A stretch of DNA of 64,000 nt from CAYJEQ01 sp964370185 (GTDB lineage: Bacteria > Bacillota > Clostridia > Oscillospirales > Ruminococcaceae). The stretch covers positions 1-64,000 of the forward strand of contig CAYJIJ010000005.1 of NCBI GenBank assembly GCA_964370185.1. The letters are read 5' to 3'. Positions 27,886 to 36,279 of this stretch are shown piece by piece. Below the pieces are notes generated by a model. The model was not told where the DNA came from, did not search any database, and was given only the letters and a program-made list of their open reading frames with translations. Every line of letters begins with the position of its first letter. The first letter of the stretch is position 1. A program made the translations under genes and the position numbers.

Positions 27886-28275
27886 CTAATTACCAACCAT
27901 ATTTTTTGTTTGTCCCGGGTTAATAATCTGAATAACGCCGGCATATGCGCAAAAGCATTTGCAGGTATTATTGAGCGCTGGTTGATTTGCAATCAAGGTT
28001 TTAAGCGAACCCGGAACCCACGGCCCTGTAATTACAGGGATGCAGGGCATTGGAGTAAGTACTCCGAGCGCTGCTGCGGTTGCACTGGCAACCGTAGGAT
28101 TAGCAAGTGACATACACATGCCAAACGGCATTATATTCATCATGGGCTTAAAATCCATGATATTCGCCGCCGGCGTGCCCGAGAAGGTCTTGTTCTGCGG
28201 AGTCACCATAAGTGCCGAAGGTGCAGCTCCAAAACTACACATCATTTGAGCTCCGTTACATACGAGCAGCCCCAC
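27886..28275 (-). CDS. PAAR-like spike-tip protein (DUF4280 family)
   Basis: This 129-aa protein resembles the DUF4280/PAAR-like family, which caps the spike with a sharp cone. Typical features are the start LVCNGAQMMCSFGAAPS, several Cys residues, NIMDFKPMMNIMPFGMC, PCIPVITGPW and a C-terminal NNTCKCFC. The Cys/His set could hold a metal at the tip. The start is GTG with GGAGGGGGATGAGAA upstream. It overlaps the preceding 236-aa gene by 34 bases, hinting at coupled synthesis. In this locus it lies before the sheath, away from the other spike genes. Confidence 0.88.
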   Translation of the reverse strand: MGLLVCNGAQMMCSFGAAPSALMVTPQNKTFSGTPAANIMDFKPMMNIMPFGMCMSLANPTVASATAAALGVLTPMPCIPVITGPWVPGSLKTLIANQPALNNTCKCFCAYAGVIQIINPGQTKNMVGN

Positions 28276-28952
28276 TTCTCATCCCCCTCCTCATAAAATA
28301 GCACTTCCTTAATCAGAGCGCTTTCTCCTCTATCCACAGGGATAAAGAATCTACCATTCGCATCACATCTTGCCGCATACGCCCTGCAAACGGGGCTTCC
28401 GTTTTTGTGGGTATGCTTAAAGCTTCCATGAATTTTATAGGACTTATCCTCCTGCACCGCATCGGTGATAAAGCATTCTTTATTTGTGTCTTTACCAATG
28501 ATGAACCGCGTTTGCTCGGCGGGGGTGTAGAAGTAGCCCGAGAGTGTTACCGAGGTTATTCCCTCGTCTTTACTGCTCGAAATCAGCTTCATTGCACCTT
28601 TGCCTTGCTTTATTGCGTATACGGTTTTGTTGGGGGCGTGCACTCCCTCAATATATTCACAGTCGGAAAATCCGGCTTGGTAGCGCCTAAATAAGCGAAT
28701 TTGGATAATTTGTGGCATCGAGTCACCTTTTTTTGTATCTATGGTAAGCATCTCTTCCATATACTTGCCACCCGAGATACTCAGATGAAAGACTGTTCCC
28801 TCTAAGCCACAGAAGACATAAAAGCCTTCTTCTTTGCTGATCGGTGTTACTATGCGGTCATTAACTTTAAATACATGACCGCCTTTTAAAATGGTTCTAC
28901 CTGTAAAATCGTCATGGAGTATCACTGCAAAATTGACGGTTTTACGAAACAT
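28242..28952 (-). CDS. CIS-associated protein of unknown function (236 aa)
   Basis: This 236-aa, probably beta-rich cytosolic protein has no signal peptide. Its N-terminus (VNFAVILHDDFTGRTILKGG) and a later SVTLSGYFYTPAEQTRFI hint at two beta-sandwich segments, but I do not recognise a family. It sits between the DUF4255 cap gene and the PAAR tip gene, overlapping the latter. ATG has AAGGGGGG before it. Because of its coupling to the tip gene it may be a tip-associated adaptor. The first codons are repeated on the far side of the assembly gap, which does not affect the intact copy. Confidence 0.65.
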   Translation of the reverse strand: MFRKTVNFAVILHDDFTGRTILKGGHVFKVNDRIVTPISKEEGFYVFCGLEGTVFHLSISGGKYMEEMLTIDTKKGDSMPQIIQIRLFRRYQAGFSDCEYIEGVHAPNKTVYAIKQGKGAMKLISSSKDEGITSVTLSGYFYTPAEQTRFIIGKDTNKECFITDAVQEDKSYKIHGSFKHTHKNGSPVCRAYAARCDANGRFFIPVDRGESALIKEVLFYEEGDEKWGCSYVTELK

Positions 28953-29137
28953 TTTTCATCCCCCCTTTGTTTGAGTGAATAGNNNNNNNNNNNNNNNNNN
29001 NNNNNNNNNNNNNNNNNNNNNNNNNNNNNNNNNNNNNNNNNNNNNNNNNNNNNNNNNNNNNNNNNNNNNNNNNNNNNNNNNNCAAAATTGACGGTTTTAC
29101 GAAACATTTTTCATCCCCCCTTTGTTTGAGTGAATAG
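28928..29137. other. Assembly gap with identical 55-bp ends
   Basis: Positions 28928-28982 and 29083-29137 are identical (55 bp) and flank the 100 Ns at 28983-29082. This looks like two contigs that end in the same 55-mer rather than a real duplication. Fifty-five is a common assembly word length. True sequence is probably continuous with one copy. Confidence 0.85.
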
Positions 29138-29205
29138 TGAAGAGTGAATAGTGAAAAAGTTAGTGTATTTTTGCTTTGCAAAAATATATTTATAATACGA
29201 AAAAA
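29127..29205. repeat. GTGAA heptamer block with TATTTTTGC-TTT-GCAAAAATA hairpin
   Basis: GAGTGAATA, GTGAAGA, GTGAATA and GTGAAAA units in tandem (29129-29158) lead to the hairpin at 29166-29186. The hairpin repeats that at 20857-20875. Confidence 0.7.
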
Positions 29206-29273
29206 TATTCCAAAGCTAAAATTGTTGAGATTAAATATCTAACCCCTATTCTCTATCCTCTATCCTCTATCCT

Positions 29274-29855
29274 CTATTTAGTAATCTGCACTGAAGTAAA
29301 AGTAGCATCGGTAACTCTTGTGAAAGAGTCTCTGCGTTTAGAGGAGATTACCACCGGTGTTACCGTGAAATACACTCCCACTTGATATGGCATTGTCAGT
29401 GAAGTCCATATCCTGTTTTTTTCCTCGTAGCTTGGGTTTACTATTGATAGCATTACGCCATCACCCTCGCTTTCGGAAAATGGTTGTGATAGAGATAAGC
29501 TTATCGAGGGATTGTCCATCAGTGTTTGTATCACTCTGCCAAATACCCTTTGCTCAGTTTCTGCTCCCGAGGCAATCTGCGCTCCCATGTTCATAAAGAG
29601 CATGTATGAGAGTGTGAATGCCTTATCTGGGAAGGTGGTGGTATTATCCCCCCTCCTCACAGGTGCGGAGGTGCGGTATTCATTTAGCTCCTGCATGTCG
29701 TACATAAACATACCGAGCTGAAAATCGCCGTTTTTATCATTCGGTGCCGCTAAGTTTATCGCCTCGGGTGAGGCTATAAGCTCGGGGCAGAGGTTTGCCC
29801 TTAACACTTTAAGCACCGCCGTACTCGTATCGGATATAACTGAAAAGTCCGCCAA
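29274..29855 (-). CDS. Tail terminator/cap protein (DUF4255, Pvc16/Afp16-like)
   Basis: This 193-aa protein of the DUF4255 (Pvc16 N-terminal) family caps the tube and sheath once full length is reached. Characteristic parts are FSVISDTSTAVLKVLRANL at the start, INLAAPNDKNGDFQLGMFMY, a TTFPDKAFTLSYMLFMN segment, and MPYQVGVYFTVTPVVI near the end. It has only this domain. The start is TTG with AAGGGGGGAT upstream. The repeat-rich, gap-containing spacer of about 320 bp before the next gene suggests a transcription or processing boundary. Confidence 0.88.
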   Translation of the reverse strand: MADFSVISDTSTAVLKVLRANLCPELIASPEAINLAAPNDKNGDFQLGMFMYDMQELNEYRTSAPVRRGDNTTTFPDKAFTLSYMLFMNMGAQIASGAETEQRVFGRVIQTLMDNPSISLSLSQPFSESEGDGVMLSIVNPSYEEKNRIWTSLTMPYQVGVYFTVTPVVISSKRRDSFTRVTDATFTSVQITK

Positions 29856-29867
29856 AATTATCCCCCC

Positions 29868-32288
29868 TTATCTCTCAACAGAATAGTACATCACATTGTT
29901 TTTATCGCTGAGCTGATAGTTAAAGGTATATCTATAACCATCGTCCTCATAGGCTTTTTGTACTATTTGTTCTGCGTAGTTTACTTTATCAATTTCTATG
30001 AAAAGCTTGTTTTGCTTATCCATTTCAAAGGCTATGTTGCTAAATGCTGTTGGTATATCCTGACGAATTACATCTATGGAGACACAATCCTCTATTGCAG
30101 GTGGCATATTTACATCAAACTGCACTGCATTATCACCGAGTCTCTCAGGGTCGCCGGGCTTCATCACAGTAACCTTTTCTATAAATACCTTTGTTCTATC
30201 AAGTTCGGCTTCGCTTTGCCAGATGTCGCTGTCTATCTCAAAGTAGAGTGTGATTTCCTTTTCAACAAAATCAGGTACATCGGGCTCATTTGCTTTTCTT
30301 TCGGCTTCCGCCTGCGCCGCCGCTGTTTCCTCTGCAATTCGAGCCGCTTCTGCAGCCGCCTCTTCCTGTGCCGCCGCTGCTTCTGCCGCCGCTTTTTCAG
30401 CCTTTTCATTTGCTTCTTTCTGCGCCTCAGCCGCCGCTTCTGCAAGCTCGTTTGCTTTTTCTGCCGCTTCCACCATTGCCGCATTTGCTTCTGCCGCCGC
30501 TTCGTCGGACTCTTTTTGTGCCGCATCCGCTTCTGCTTGTTTTGCATCGGCTTCGGCTTGAGCTTCCGCCGCATCCGCCGCCGCTTGTTCAGCCTTTGCC
30601 GCCGCTTCCGCCTGCGCCTTTGCCGCTTCTGCCGCCGCTTCTTCTGCTTTTGCCGCCGCCTCTATCGCTCTTTCAGCCGCTTCTACTTGTAGCTGATTTA
30701 GTGCATCAAGCCTGTCTAACAGTTCCTGATTAGAGCCAGCGCCACTCTGCACAAGTTCCTCTAAAAGCCTTTCTATCTCGCTTGTGTCTATATAGACATT
30801 ACCGCTCATAGAGCTTGCCACTCTCGGCGCGCTCTGCACATATGTAAGTGAGCTTTGCATTCCCTCTGTGGAATTTGAAATCATAAATGGATTTTCTACT
30901 TCTTTATCGCCAAAATGATTTCTCACTGCAACATCGTATGGGCTCTCACCCTCTAACACCCTATTCACCTGAACAACTATTGGCCCTGTGCCATATTCGG
31001 GCACTATGGTGGTGGAAGGTGGTGCGGGGGTAGCGCTTTCGCTTTCTTGAGGCGATGTGTCCACACCGTCCTGTGTGATTATAATTTCGTTGCGCTCAGG
31101 TTCTTGCTCGGTGGGTGCCCCCTGTTCTGTGGGTGCTCCCTGCTCGGTTGGTGCTCCGTCTTCGGTTATTACCTCATCCGAGTTTGCAGTTTCATACTCA
31201 CCCGGCATGAAGTAAAACCCTTCACCTGTTTGTGAAGTCTCGTTTTCTTTCTCCCATATATCCACCATTACTCTGCTGTCGGTGGATATAATTATTCCTG
31301 CTTCCTCGTATACAAAACAGCTGTCGCTGTTGTCGTAGTAAATTTGTGGGGTTTCATAGAATGATGTGTATATATCTTCGAGTGTTGAACCAAGTAGTGC
31401 TTCGTGGTTAATTTCGCCGTCCCTCATCATTCCAGTGTAGAGCGCCTTGCCTGCGGAGTTGTAGAGTGTGCCAAGCCCTTGTGCTTCGCCTATGTAAAAC
31501 TCTCCATCGTAATTTACATTTCCGTTTTCATGGTAGAGTGTGCCTGCTCCATGGTAGGCTCCTTTTGAGAACATTCCCTCATACACTAAAGATTGTCCTT
31601 CAAACTCAAGCCCATCTCCGTGGTACTCCCCATCTTTAAACTCGCCCTCATAGACAAGCTCTCCTGAAATCCCATATAGTTTTCCTGTGCCGCTGTATAA
31701 ATTATTTGCAAAACCGCCCTCGTAGAGCACCGAACCGTCGGGGTAGTATTTTATTCCCTCGCCGTCGTATTTATTGTTTACAAAATCGCCCTCGTAGACA
31801 AGCTGTCCCTCACGATTGTAAAGTGTGCCGACACCTGTGCAAGCACCCATGTCTATATCCCCTACATACACCGTTCTGCCGTCCACCGCTCTGATATTTG
31901 CAACACCTGCAAATTCACTGAGCTCCATGTCATCAAAACTATAATAAATTCTGCTTATTACCTCTTCGGATTCTTCGTACTGGGTTGGAATTGGATCGGC
32001 ATATACAGTAAAGTAGATTATTACCCCTGCGCAGATTACCATAACCCCCGTGTAAAAGACCTTTTTGTAAATGAGCAATCTGCCCATCGCATAGTATTCA
32101 TCCCTATTTTTGGGACGCAGGGTAATTAGTTCCTTTATCTTTTTGGTAAGAGGCGATATAAGCTTAGCGGTGATAACATTGATGTTAAACATTCGCTGAA
32201 TGCTTACAAGCATCAGCCTAAAGGGACTTGTTAAAGCCGTGGTGACACGCTTTAGCGAAGATGCCAACAGCTTAAATAAACTATTCAT
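29868..32288 (-). CDS. Membrane protein with MORN repeats and an alanine-rich coiled coil
   Basis: This 806-aa protein has a basic N-terminus, one membrane span at about residues 74-96 (FYTGVMVICAGVIIYFTVY), then MORN-type repeats near 146-290 (units such as YEGEFKDGEYHGDG and YEGGFANNLYSGTG). A Pro/Thr/Gln linker with TEQGAP repeated at about 374-400 follows, then a LysM-like or small domain, an Ala/Glu/Lys coiled coil at 530-666 and a C-terminal beta domain. No CIS protein I know has this make-up. Its position next to the cap gene suggests a link between particle end and membrane (inference). Which side of the membrane the MORN part occupies is not clear; the basic N-terminus favours cytosol-in. 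Confidence 0.65.
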   Translation of the reverse strand: MNSLFKLLASSLKRVTTALTSPFRLMLVSIQRMFNINVITAKLISPLTKKIKELITLRPKNRDEYYAMGRLLIYKKVFYTGVMVICAGVIIYFTVYADPIPTQYEESEEVISRIYYSFDDMELSEFAGVANIRAVDGRTVYVGDIDMGACTGVGTLYNREGQLVYEGDFVNNKYDGEGIKYYPDGSVLYEGGFANNLYSGTGKLYGISGELVYEGEFKDGEYHGDGLEFEGQSLVYEGMFSKGAYHGAGTLYHENGNVNYDGEFYIGEAQGLGTLYNSAGKALYTGMMRDGEINHEALLGSTLEDIYTSFYETPQIYYDNSDSCFVYEEAGIIISTDSRVMVDIWEKENETSQTGEGFYFMPGEYETANSDEVITEDGAPTEQGAPTEQGAPTEQEPERNEIIITQDGVDTSPQESESATPAPPSTTIVPEYGTGPIVVQVNRVLEGESPYDVAVRNHFGDKEVENPFMISNSTEGMQSSLTYVQSAPRVASSMSGNVYIDTSEIERLLEELVQSGAGSNQELLDRLDALNQLQVEAAERAIEAAAKAEEAAAEAAKAQAEAAAKAEQAAADAAEAQAEADAKQAEADAAQKESDEAAAEANAAMVEAAEKANELAEAAAEAQKEANEKAEKAAAEAAAAQEEAAAEAARIAEETAAAQAEAERKANEPDVPDFVEKEITLYFEIDSDIWQSEAELDRTKVFIEKVTVMKPGDPERLGDNAVQFDVNMPPAIEDCVSIDVIRQDIPTAFSNIAFEMDKQNKLFIEIDKVNYAEQIVQKAYEDDGYRYTFNYQLSDKNNVMYYSVER

Positions 32289-32375
32289 GTGCTTTTCTCA
32301 CCCCTTTTAGTTTTTCTTAAGACAATAAAACCAAGCTATTTATATCTGATTTACGGCTATAATAAGTATTTTTAT

Positions 32376-32401
32376 CCAAAAGCCTTTATTTAGGCTTTTT
32401 T
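32376..32401 (-). terminator. Weak terminator overlapping the end of the small basic gene
   Basis: Reading leftward, AAAAAGCC, loop TAAATAAA, GGCTTTT is a short hairpin followed by a brief T-run. The last codons of the 61-aa gene lie inside it. Confidence 0.4.
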
Positions 32402-32571
32402 CTGCCCCTGAGGGTATTATTTATATCCCTTGTGATGGGGTCGGTTAGTTTTTTGGATAGTCTGTGTGGATTTGTCTTGCTCTGTATTTCCCTCTTAATT
32501 TGCTTGCCTGGGGAGGATATACTGCGTGTTAAATTATCCGTTAATGACGAGATAAGTTTTGAAAAGTCCAT
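32386..32571 (-). CDS. Small basic protein of unknown function (61 aa)
   Basis: This is a 61-aa, strongly basic protein (MDFSKLISSLTDNLTRSIS..., ending RGRKKPK). It has no membrane span. Residues 20-60 are Lys/Arg/Pro/Thr-rich and might bind nucleic acid or lipid head groups. GGAGGG lies six bases before the ATG, the reason I accept it despite its size. It overlaps nothing and sits between the cyclase-like sensor and the MORN protein. I do not recognise a family. Confidence 0.55.
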   Translation of the reverse strand: MDFSKLISSLTDNLTRSISSPGKQIKREIQSKTNPHRLSKKLTDPITRDINNTLRGRKKPK

Positions 32572-32583
32572 CACATGCCCTCC

Positions 32584-35262
32584 TTATTGGTTGAGCTTCT
32601 TTTCGCATCTGAATATATAGCTTCTTGCAACATTGTCGTAGTGATTTTCTCTTATAACAAGTGCAAAGAGGTTTTTAGAATCGTAGTACCTGCCCTGTGA
32701 GTAGAGCTCCATCGCTTTATCAAAAGTATTTTTAGTGCCATTTATCAGCCTAATTACCTCTGGCGAGCTACTGTCGTAGAAATCGTAGAGTGGAGTATTT
32801 GGTATTCCCTCGCCCTCCGTTGTGCCGATGTGGCGATGGTAGTATTTATCACTTTCAAGCGTTTTATATGCATCTTCGGTGACTATAAGCCTTGCCGAGA
32901 ACATCCTTAAATTATCCATCTCTTTTTCTAAATTGCGAAGCCCACTCGAGACCATCGTTGGGATAAATCTGTTTTCATCGCCCGAGATACTGTAAAGCAA
33001 ATCGGTGTGATGTAGCACAAATACTACTTCCATGCGGTTTTGAAGCAGGCAGGTAGCGTTGTAGCCATCCACTAAAGCGAGTGCGGCAAGCGCTATGTTT
33101 ACACCTGTATTTCCTGATTCTCCACATATTATTTTTAAATCGTGCATATCCATTCTGTCCACCAGCATTGTGGCGTCGAACTGATTGCAAACTTGATTTA
33201 CGATGTTGAAGTATCTGTCGCTAATTGCTCTATCCTCTTTTGGCGAGAGTTTGTCTGAATTTAGCCTTAGTCTTACATAGAGCACATTGTAGCGTCCCTG
33301 TGTATAGTCCCCAAGCTTTATGTCGGACAGTCTTTCTTTGCCAAGGAGTTTAAAAATTCTCTGCGGTACAAATCTGTAATATGTATTGCTTAAGCTCTTT
33401 AAGCTGTAAAGCTGAGTGTCTATATCGGTCGCCATTTTGTTAAACACCTTTGTGATATCGGAAAGTTCGTCCTCGGTTTCTGTTTCGAGGCGAATTTTTC
33501 TATTGCCAACCGAAAATTCTTCAAGTCCGTTTTTAATCTCGGCAAGCGGTGTGAGCACTCGTCTAAATGAGTAGATAAGCATTGCGCAAATCACCACTAT
33601 AAACACTGCCGCTATCATAACAAACTGACCTATAAATGCATTGTTGTATCTATCCATATTGCTTGAGAGGATGCCTGTTTCAAGCAGGTATACTGTGGAA
33701 CCTGAGGCGCCGCCTATCGGGGTTACGCAGGTGATGCGCTTGCCGTCTTCGTCCTCTATTACCCCAGTCTGTGAGTTACCGCTGAACACTGCATCGCTAT
33801 ACAGCTTCATCAAATCACTGCTTCCCACAAGCTCCAATGGATAGAAGCATGGATTATCCGTATCCACCCCTATGTGTAGCTCATTATTTTCGTAATAAGC
33901 AGTCCTTGTGTATACTTCCCTTGTGGCGAGCTGTCTTGCAATATATCTGTAATCCACACTATTGTAGTGATAGGGGTATTCTATTGAGCTAAAACCATCA
34001 GCACCAAATAGCGCTGTGAGCAGATTTCCCTCATCCTCTACCTGCTTATTGAAGTTTTCCTCAATTGAGTTGCTGTATGAATTATAGCTAAATGCTCCGA
34101 ATGCTATAAATGCTATTACCACCATTGGTATTGAGGCAAATATCAGCTTTAAAAGCACTGTTCTGCTCGCTCTTACCTGTGAAATTATAATTGTGACAAA
34201 CATCACCGCACCGATTAGCACCACTGCGTATATTAAGAAATTAATAATGACGCCTGCTACAAATGGGATTATTCCCTTTGTAATTTTCTCCACCGAGCTT
34301 GCAATGCCATCTTCTGATATTACCACTGCGTAGCCGTCGGTGTTAATGCTTTTTACTACTCCTGCATAGTTTTGTGTGTCCGCAAAGGAGGCGAGTAGTA
34401 AATCGCCCGAGGAATAATCGTTAATGCCTGTAAATTTTGTGGAATTGCTCATTAGCATTTCTGTGTCGCCACTGCCTACACTTAGTGAGAGCACATCTCC
34501 TGAAATTTGCTCACCTATCAGCACTTTTTCCGAGTCGAACGCTTCAATAAACATTGGATACATCAGCTCGGTAAGCTCTCTTGCAGGATAAATTTCTTCG
34601 GCTTCTCCTCCGTCTTCCGCCGCAAACACCTTGCCCGACATTGTAGCAAATGCAACTCCGTCGGAAGCTACCACTACATCGTAGATGCCCTCTTCTGGGT
34701 CCACTTCATATTCACGATAGCTCTTTGTTTGTGGGTTTGCCACATTAATGAGCGATTCAGTGTCGTAGGCTGTTCTCACTAAAGTGCTTTCGAGTGCATC
34801 GGTGCCCATGAGTACCGTTACTCCCGAAGTTGAAACCCATTTGTAGTGTATGCCGTCTTCATTTTCAAGTGATATCTCGGCAACCCTTTTAGAGAATAGA
34901 CTGTTCATGTCATAGACTTCGAGGTCCTGCCTTATATATTCACCCGTATACTTATCCGAGTATTCTCTTATTAGGCATACAATACCCTCGGCATCTATTG
35001 AGAAGTCGAGAATTTTACTTTTTTCATCCCCCGAAGTTTGTGAAATACTAAAGCTATCCACCGTATTTCCACTCGAGGAGATGAGCTCGAAAATTATCTC
35101 GTCGTCAGCTATTCGTTGCACAAGTGCTTGACCGTTTCCGGCGGCGGCTATGCCGACTATATTATCTATACTGCCGGGAGTAAATACAAATGCACCTACT
35201 ATTGCCGCCACAGCCGCAATTACTAAAAGTATTCTTCCCATAGTTTTGTTAAGTACGGTCAT
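32584..35262 (-). CDS. Membrane sensor with HAMP and degenerate class III cyclase-like domain
   Basis: This protein of about 893 aa begins with a membrane span (residues 7-30), a strand-rich extracytoplasmic region that looks propeller-like, two spans near 331-354 and 371-391, a second outer domain, and a fourth span near 541-569. A HAMP segment follows (RVLTPLAEIKNGLEEFSVGN, then TEDELSDITKVFNKMATDID), then a region that lines up with adenylate/guanylate cyclase domains at about 650-755 and a short TPR-like C-terminus. The metal-binding Asp expected in the first cyclase strand is absent (NVLYVRLRLNS), so it is probably a non-catalytic sensor. Ribosome site is GGTGGAG. Finding it inside a CIS operon is unusual. 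Confidence 0.75.
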   Translation of the reverse strand: MTVLNKTMGRILLVIAAVAAIVGAFVFTPGSIDNIVGIAAAGNGQALVQRIADDEIIFELISSSGNTVDSFSISQTSGDEKSKILDFSIDAEGIVCLIREYSDKYTGEYIRQDLEVYDMNSLFSKRVAEISLENEDGIHYKWVSTSGVTVLMGTDALESTLVRTAYDTESLINVANPQTKSYREYEVDPEEGIYDVVVASDGVAFATMSGKVFAAEDGGEAEEIYPARELTELMYPMFIEAFDSEKVLIGEQISGDVLSLSVGSGDTEMLMSNSTKFTGINDYSSGDLLLASFADTQNYAGVVKSINTDGYAVVISEDGIASSVEKITKGIIPFVAGVIINFLIYAVVLIGAVMFVTIIISQVRASRTVLLKLIFASIPMVVIAFIAFGAFSYNSYSNSIEENFNKQVEDEGNLLTALFGADGFSSIEYPYHYNSVDYRYIARQLATREVYTRTAYYENNELHIGVDTDNPCFYPLELVGSSDLMKLYSDAVFSGNSQTGVIEDEDGKRITCVTPIGGASGSTVYLLETGILSSNMDRYNNAFIGQFVMIAAVFIVVICAMLIYSFRRVLTPLAEIKNGLEEFSVGNRKIRLETETEDELSDITKVFNKMATDIDTQLYSLKSLSNTYYRFVPQRIFKLLGKERLSDIKLGDYTQGRYNVLYVRLRLNSDKLSPKEDRAISDRYFNIVNQVCNQFDATMLVDRMDMHDLKIICGESGNTGVNIALAALALVDGYNATCLLQNRMEVVFVLHHTDLLYSISGDENRFIPTMVSSGLRNLEKEMDNLRMFSARLIVTEDAYKTLESDKYYHRHIGTTEGEGIPNTPLYDFYDSSSPEVIRLINGTKNTFDKAMELYSQGRYYDSKNLFALVIRENHYDNVARSYIFRCEKKLNQ

Positions 35263-35284
35263 ATCTCCACCATCCATCGTTTTA

Positions 35285-35345
35285 TATTATAGTTAGGGAT
35301 TAGGGTATTAATTGATTAGTAATTAGTAATTTTGGAGTTTATTCA
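35285..35345. repeat. Short AT-rich degenerate repeat (TTAGGGATTAGGG, GATTAGTAATTAG)
   Basis: TTAGGGATTAGGGTATTAATTG and GATTAGTAATTAGTAATT (written in parts) are tandem-like units resembling the degenerate repeats in the other CIS spacers. No terminator is visible. Confidence 0.4.
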
Positions 35346-36224
35346 CTATAAATCCTCGTCCCCTAAGTAGACATCGCCAATTGTGTACAGTCCACTGAAA
35401 TTAAGATTTTCTTCCATATTTCTGCCAACCGACAATCTCGCTGTTATTTGATAAGCGGTGTATATCACCGTAAAAACAACTAAGAAACCTAAGAAGAGTT
35501 GCATTGAATGGGCACGTGCCCAAGCGACTGCCGCTAATATATTGCTCCATATTCTCCTTATGCCCCTCTCCCTTGCAACAGGCTTATCGGGCATGAGATT
35601 TATGAATGTGAGTATTTGATTGTAGCTTGTAAATCCGCTTTTTTGCATCTTTTTAAAGAAGGCTTGCAGTTCTTTGGGGTAATTATCTATATTTTCATCA
35701 AACTTAAGAATATATTCTCTTGCAAGTATTTCAAATACTAATTTACCCACCTTATCATAGTAAAAACGCTCGTTTTTATCGGGTTTGTATTTGGCAAAAT
35801 CCATAAAATAGTTAAACTGTATTTTATTTTCCCCAACTATATTAATATTTGCCTCTTCGAGTATAAGCTCCCCCATGCTCTGGCTACAATCGGCTTCGAT
35901 ACAAGCCATAACAAATGCATTTGCGAGCTCTTTGCGTTTTTTAAATGTCCCTGCTATCATGGCTTCTTTATCACCTAAGCGGACTTCATTGCGATAGTTA
36001 AATATTAGGCAAAAACTGTTTTCATAGGTGAATGAACCTATGAAGTCCCTATTGTTTGAGAATGCGCCCTCTCCCTTAATCTTCTTTACCACTTCACGGC
36101 GAACATTTTCATCATTTATTGAAATGAGTGTGTAAAATGTGCCAGTGTCACGCTTAAGGTCGGTGCATACTGAAACTTCATTTACTTCATTCTTTATAAC
36201 AGTTCGAAGGATTTGTAAATCCAT
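35346..36224 (-). CDS. Single-span membrane protein, pseudokinase-like N-terminal domain
   Basis: This 292-aa protein has a cytosolic N-terminal domain of about 200 residues and a membrane span at about 240-262 (SMQLFLGFLVVFTVIYTAYQ), leaving a short acidic outer tail. The N-terminal domain has mixed strands and helices (FYTLISINDENVRREVV, FCLIFNYRNEVRLG, then DNYPKELQAFFKKMQKSGF near 210), a layout that reminds me of pseudokinase-type proteins such as EssB/YukC. No kinase catalytic motifs are seen, so the comparison is weak. AGGT lies seven bases before the ATG. It sits between the sensor and the 610-aa protein. Confidence 0.5.
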   Translation of the reverse strand: MDLQILRTVIKNEVNEVSVCTDLKRDTGTFYTLISINDENVRREVVKKIKGEGAFSNNRDFIGSFTYENSFCLIFNYRNEVRLGDKEAMIAGTFKKRKELANAFVMACIEADCSQSMGELILEEANINIVGENKIQFNYFMDFAKYKPDKNERFYYDKVGKLVFEILAREYILKFDENIDNYPKELQAFFKKMQKSGFTSYNQILTFINLMPDKPVARERGIRRIWSNILAAVAWARAHSMQLFLGFLVVFTVIYTAYQITARLSVGRNMEENLNFSGLYTIGDVYLGDEDL

Positions 36225-36279
36225 GTTAAATACCTGATAAATAATCTATCACCTGCCTTTCAAAGCAAAGTTTTACTAA

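Noticed and set aside
28922..29181. Short frames running through the N gap
   Set aside because: They contain unknown residues and arise from the duplicated 55-bp contig end.
29958..30692. Long plus-strand reading frame opposite the alanine-rich coiled coil
   Set aside because: It mirrors the repetitive GCN codons of the real gene, has Cys/Arg/Phe-rich low-complexity product and no ribosome site.
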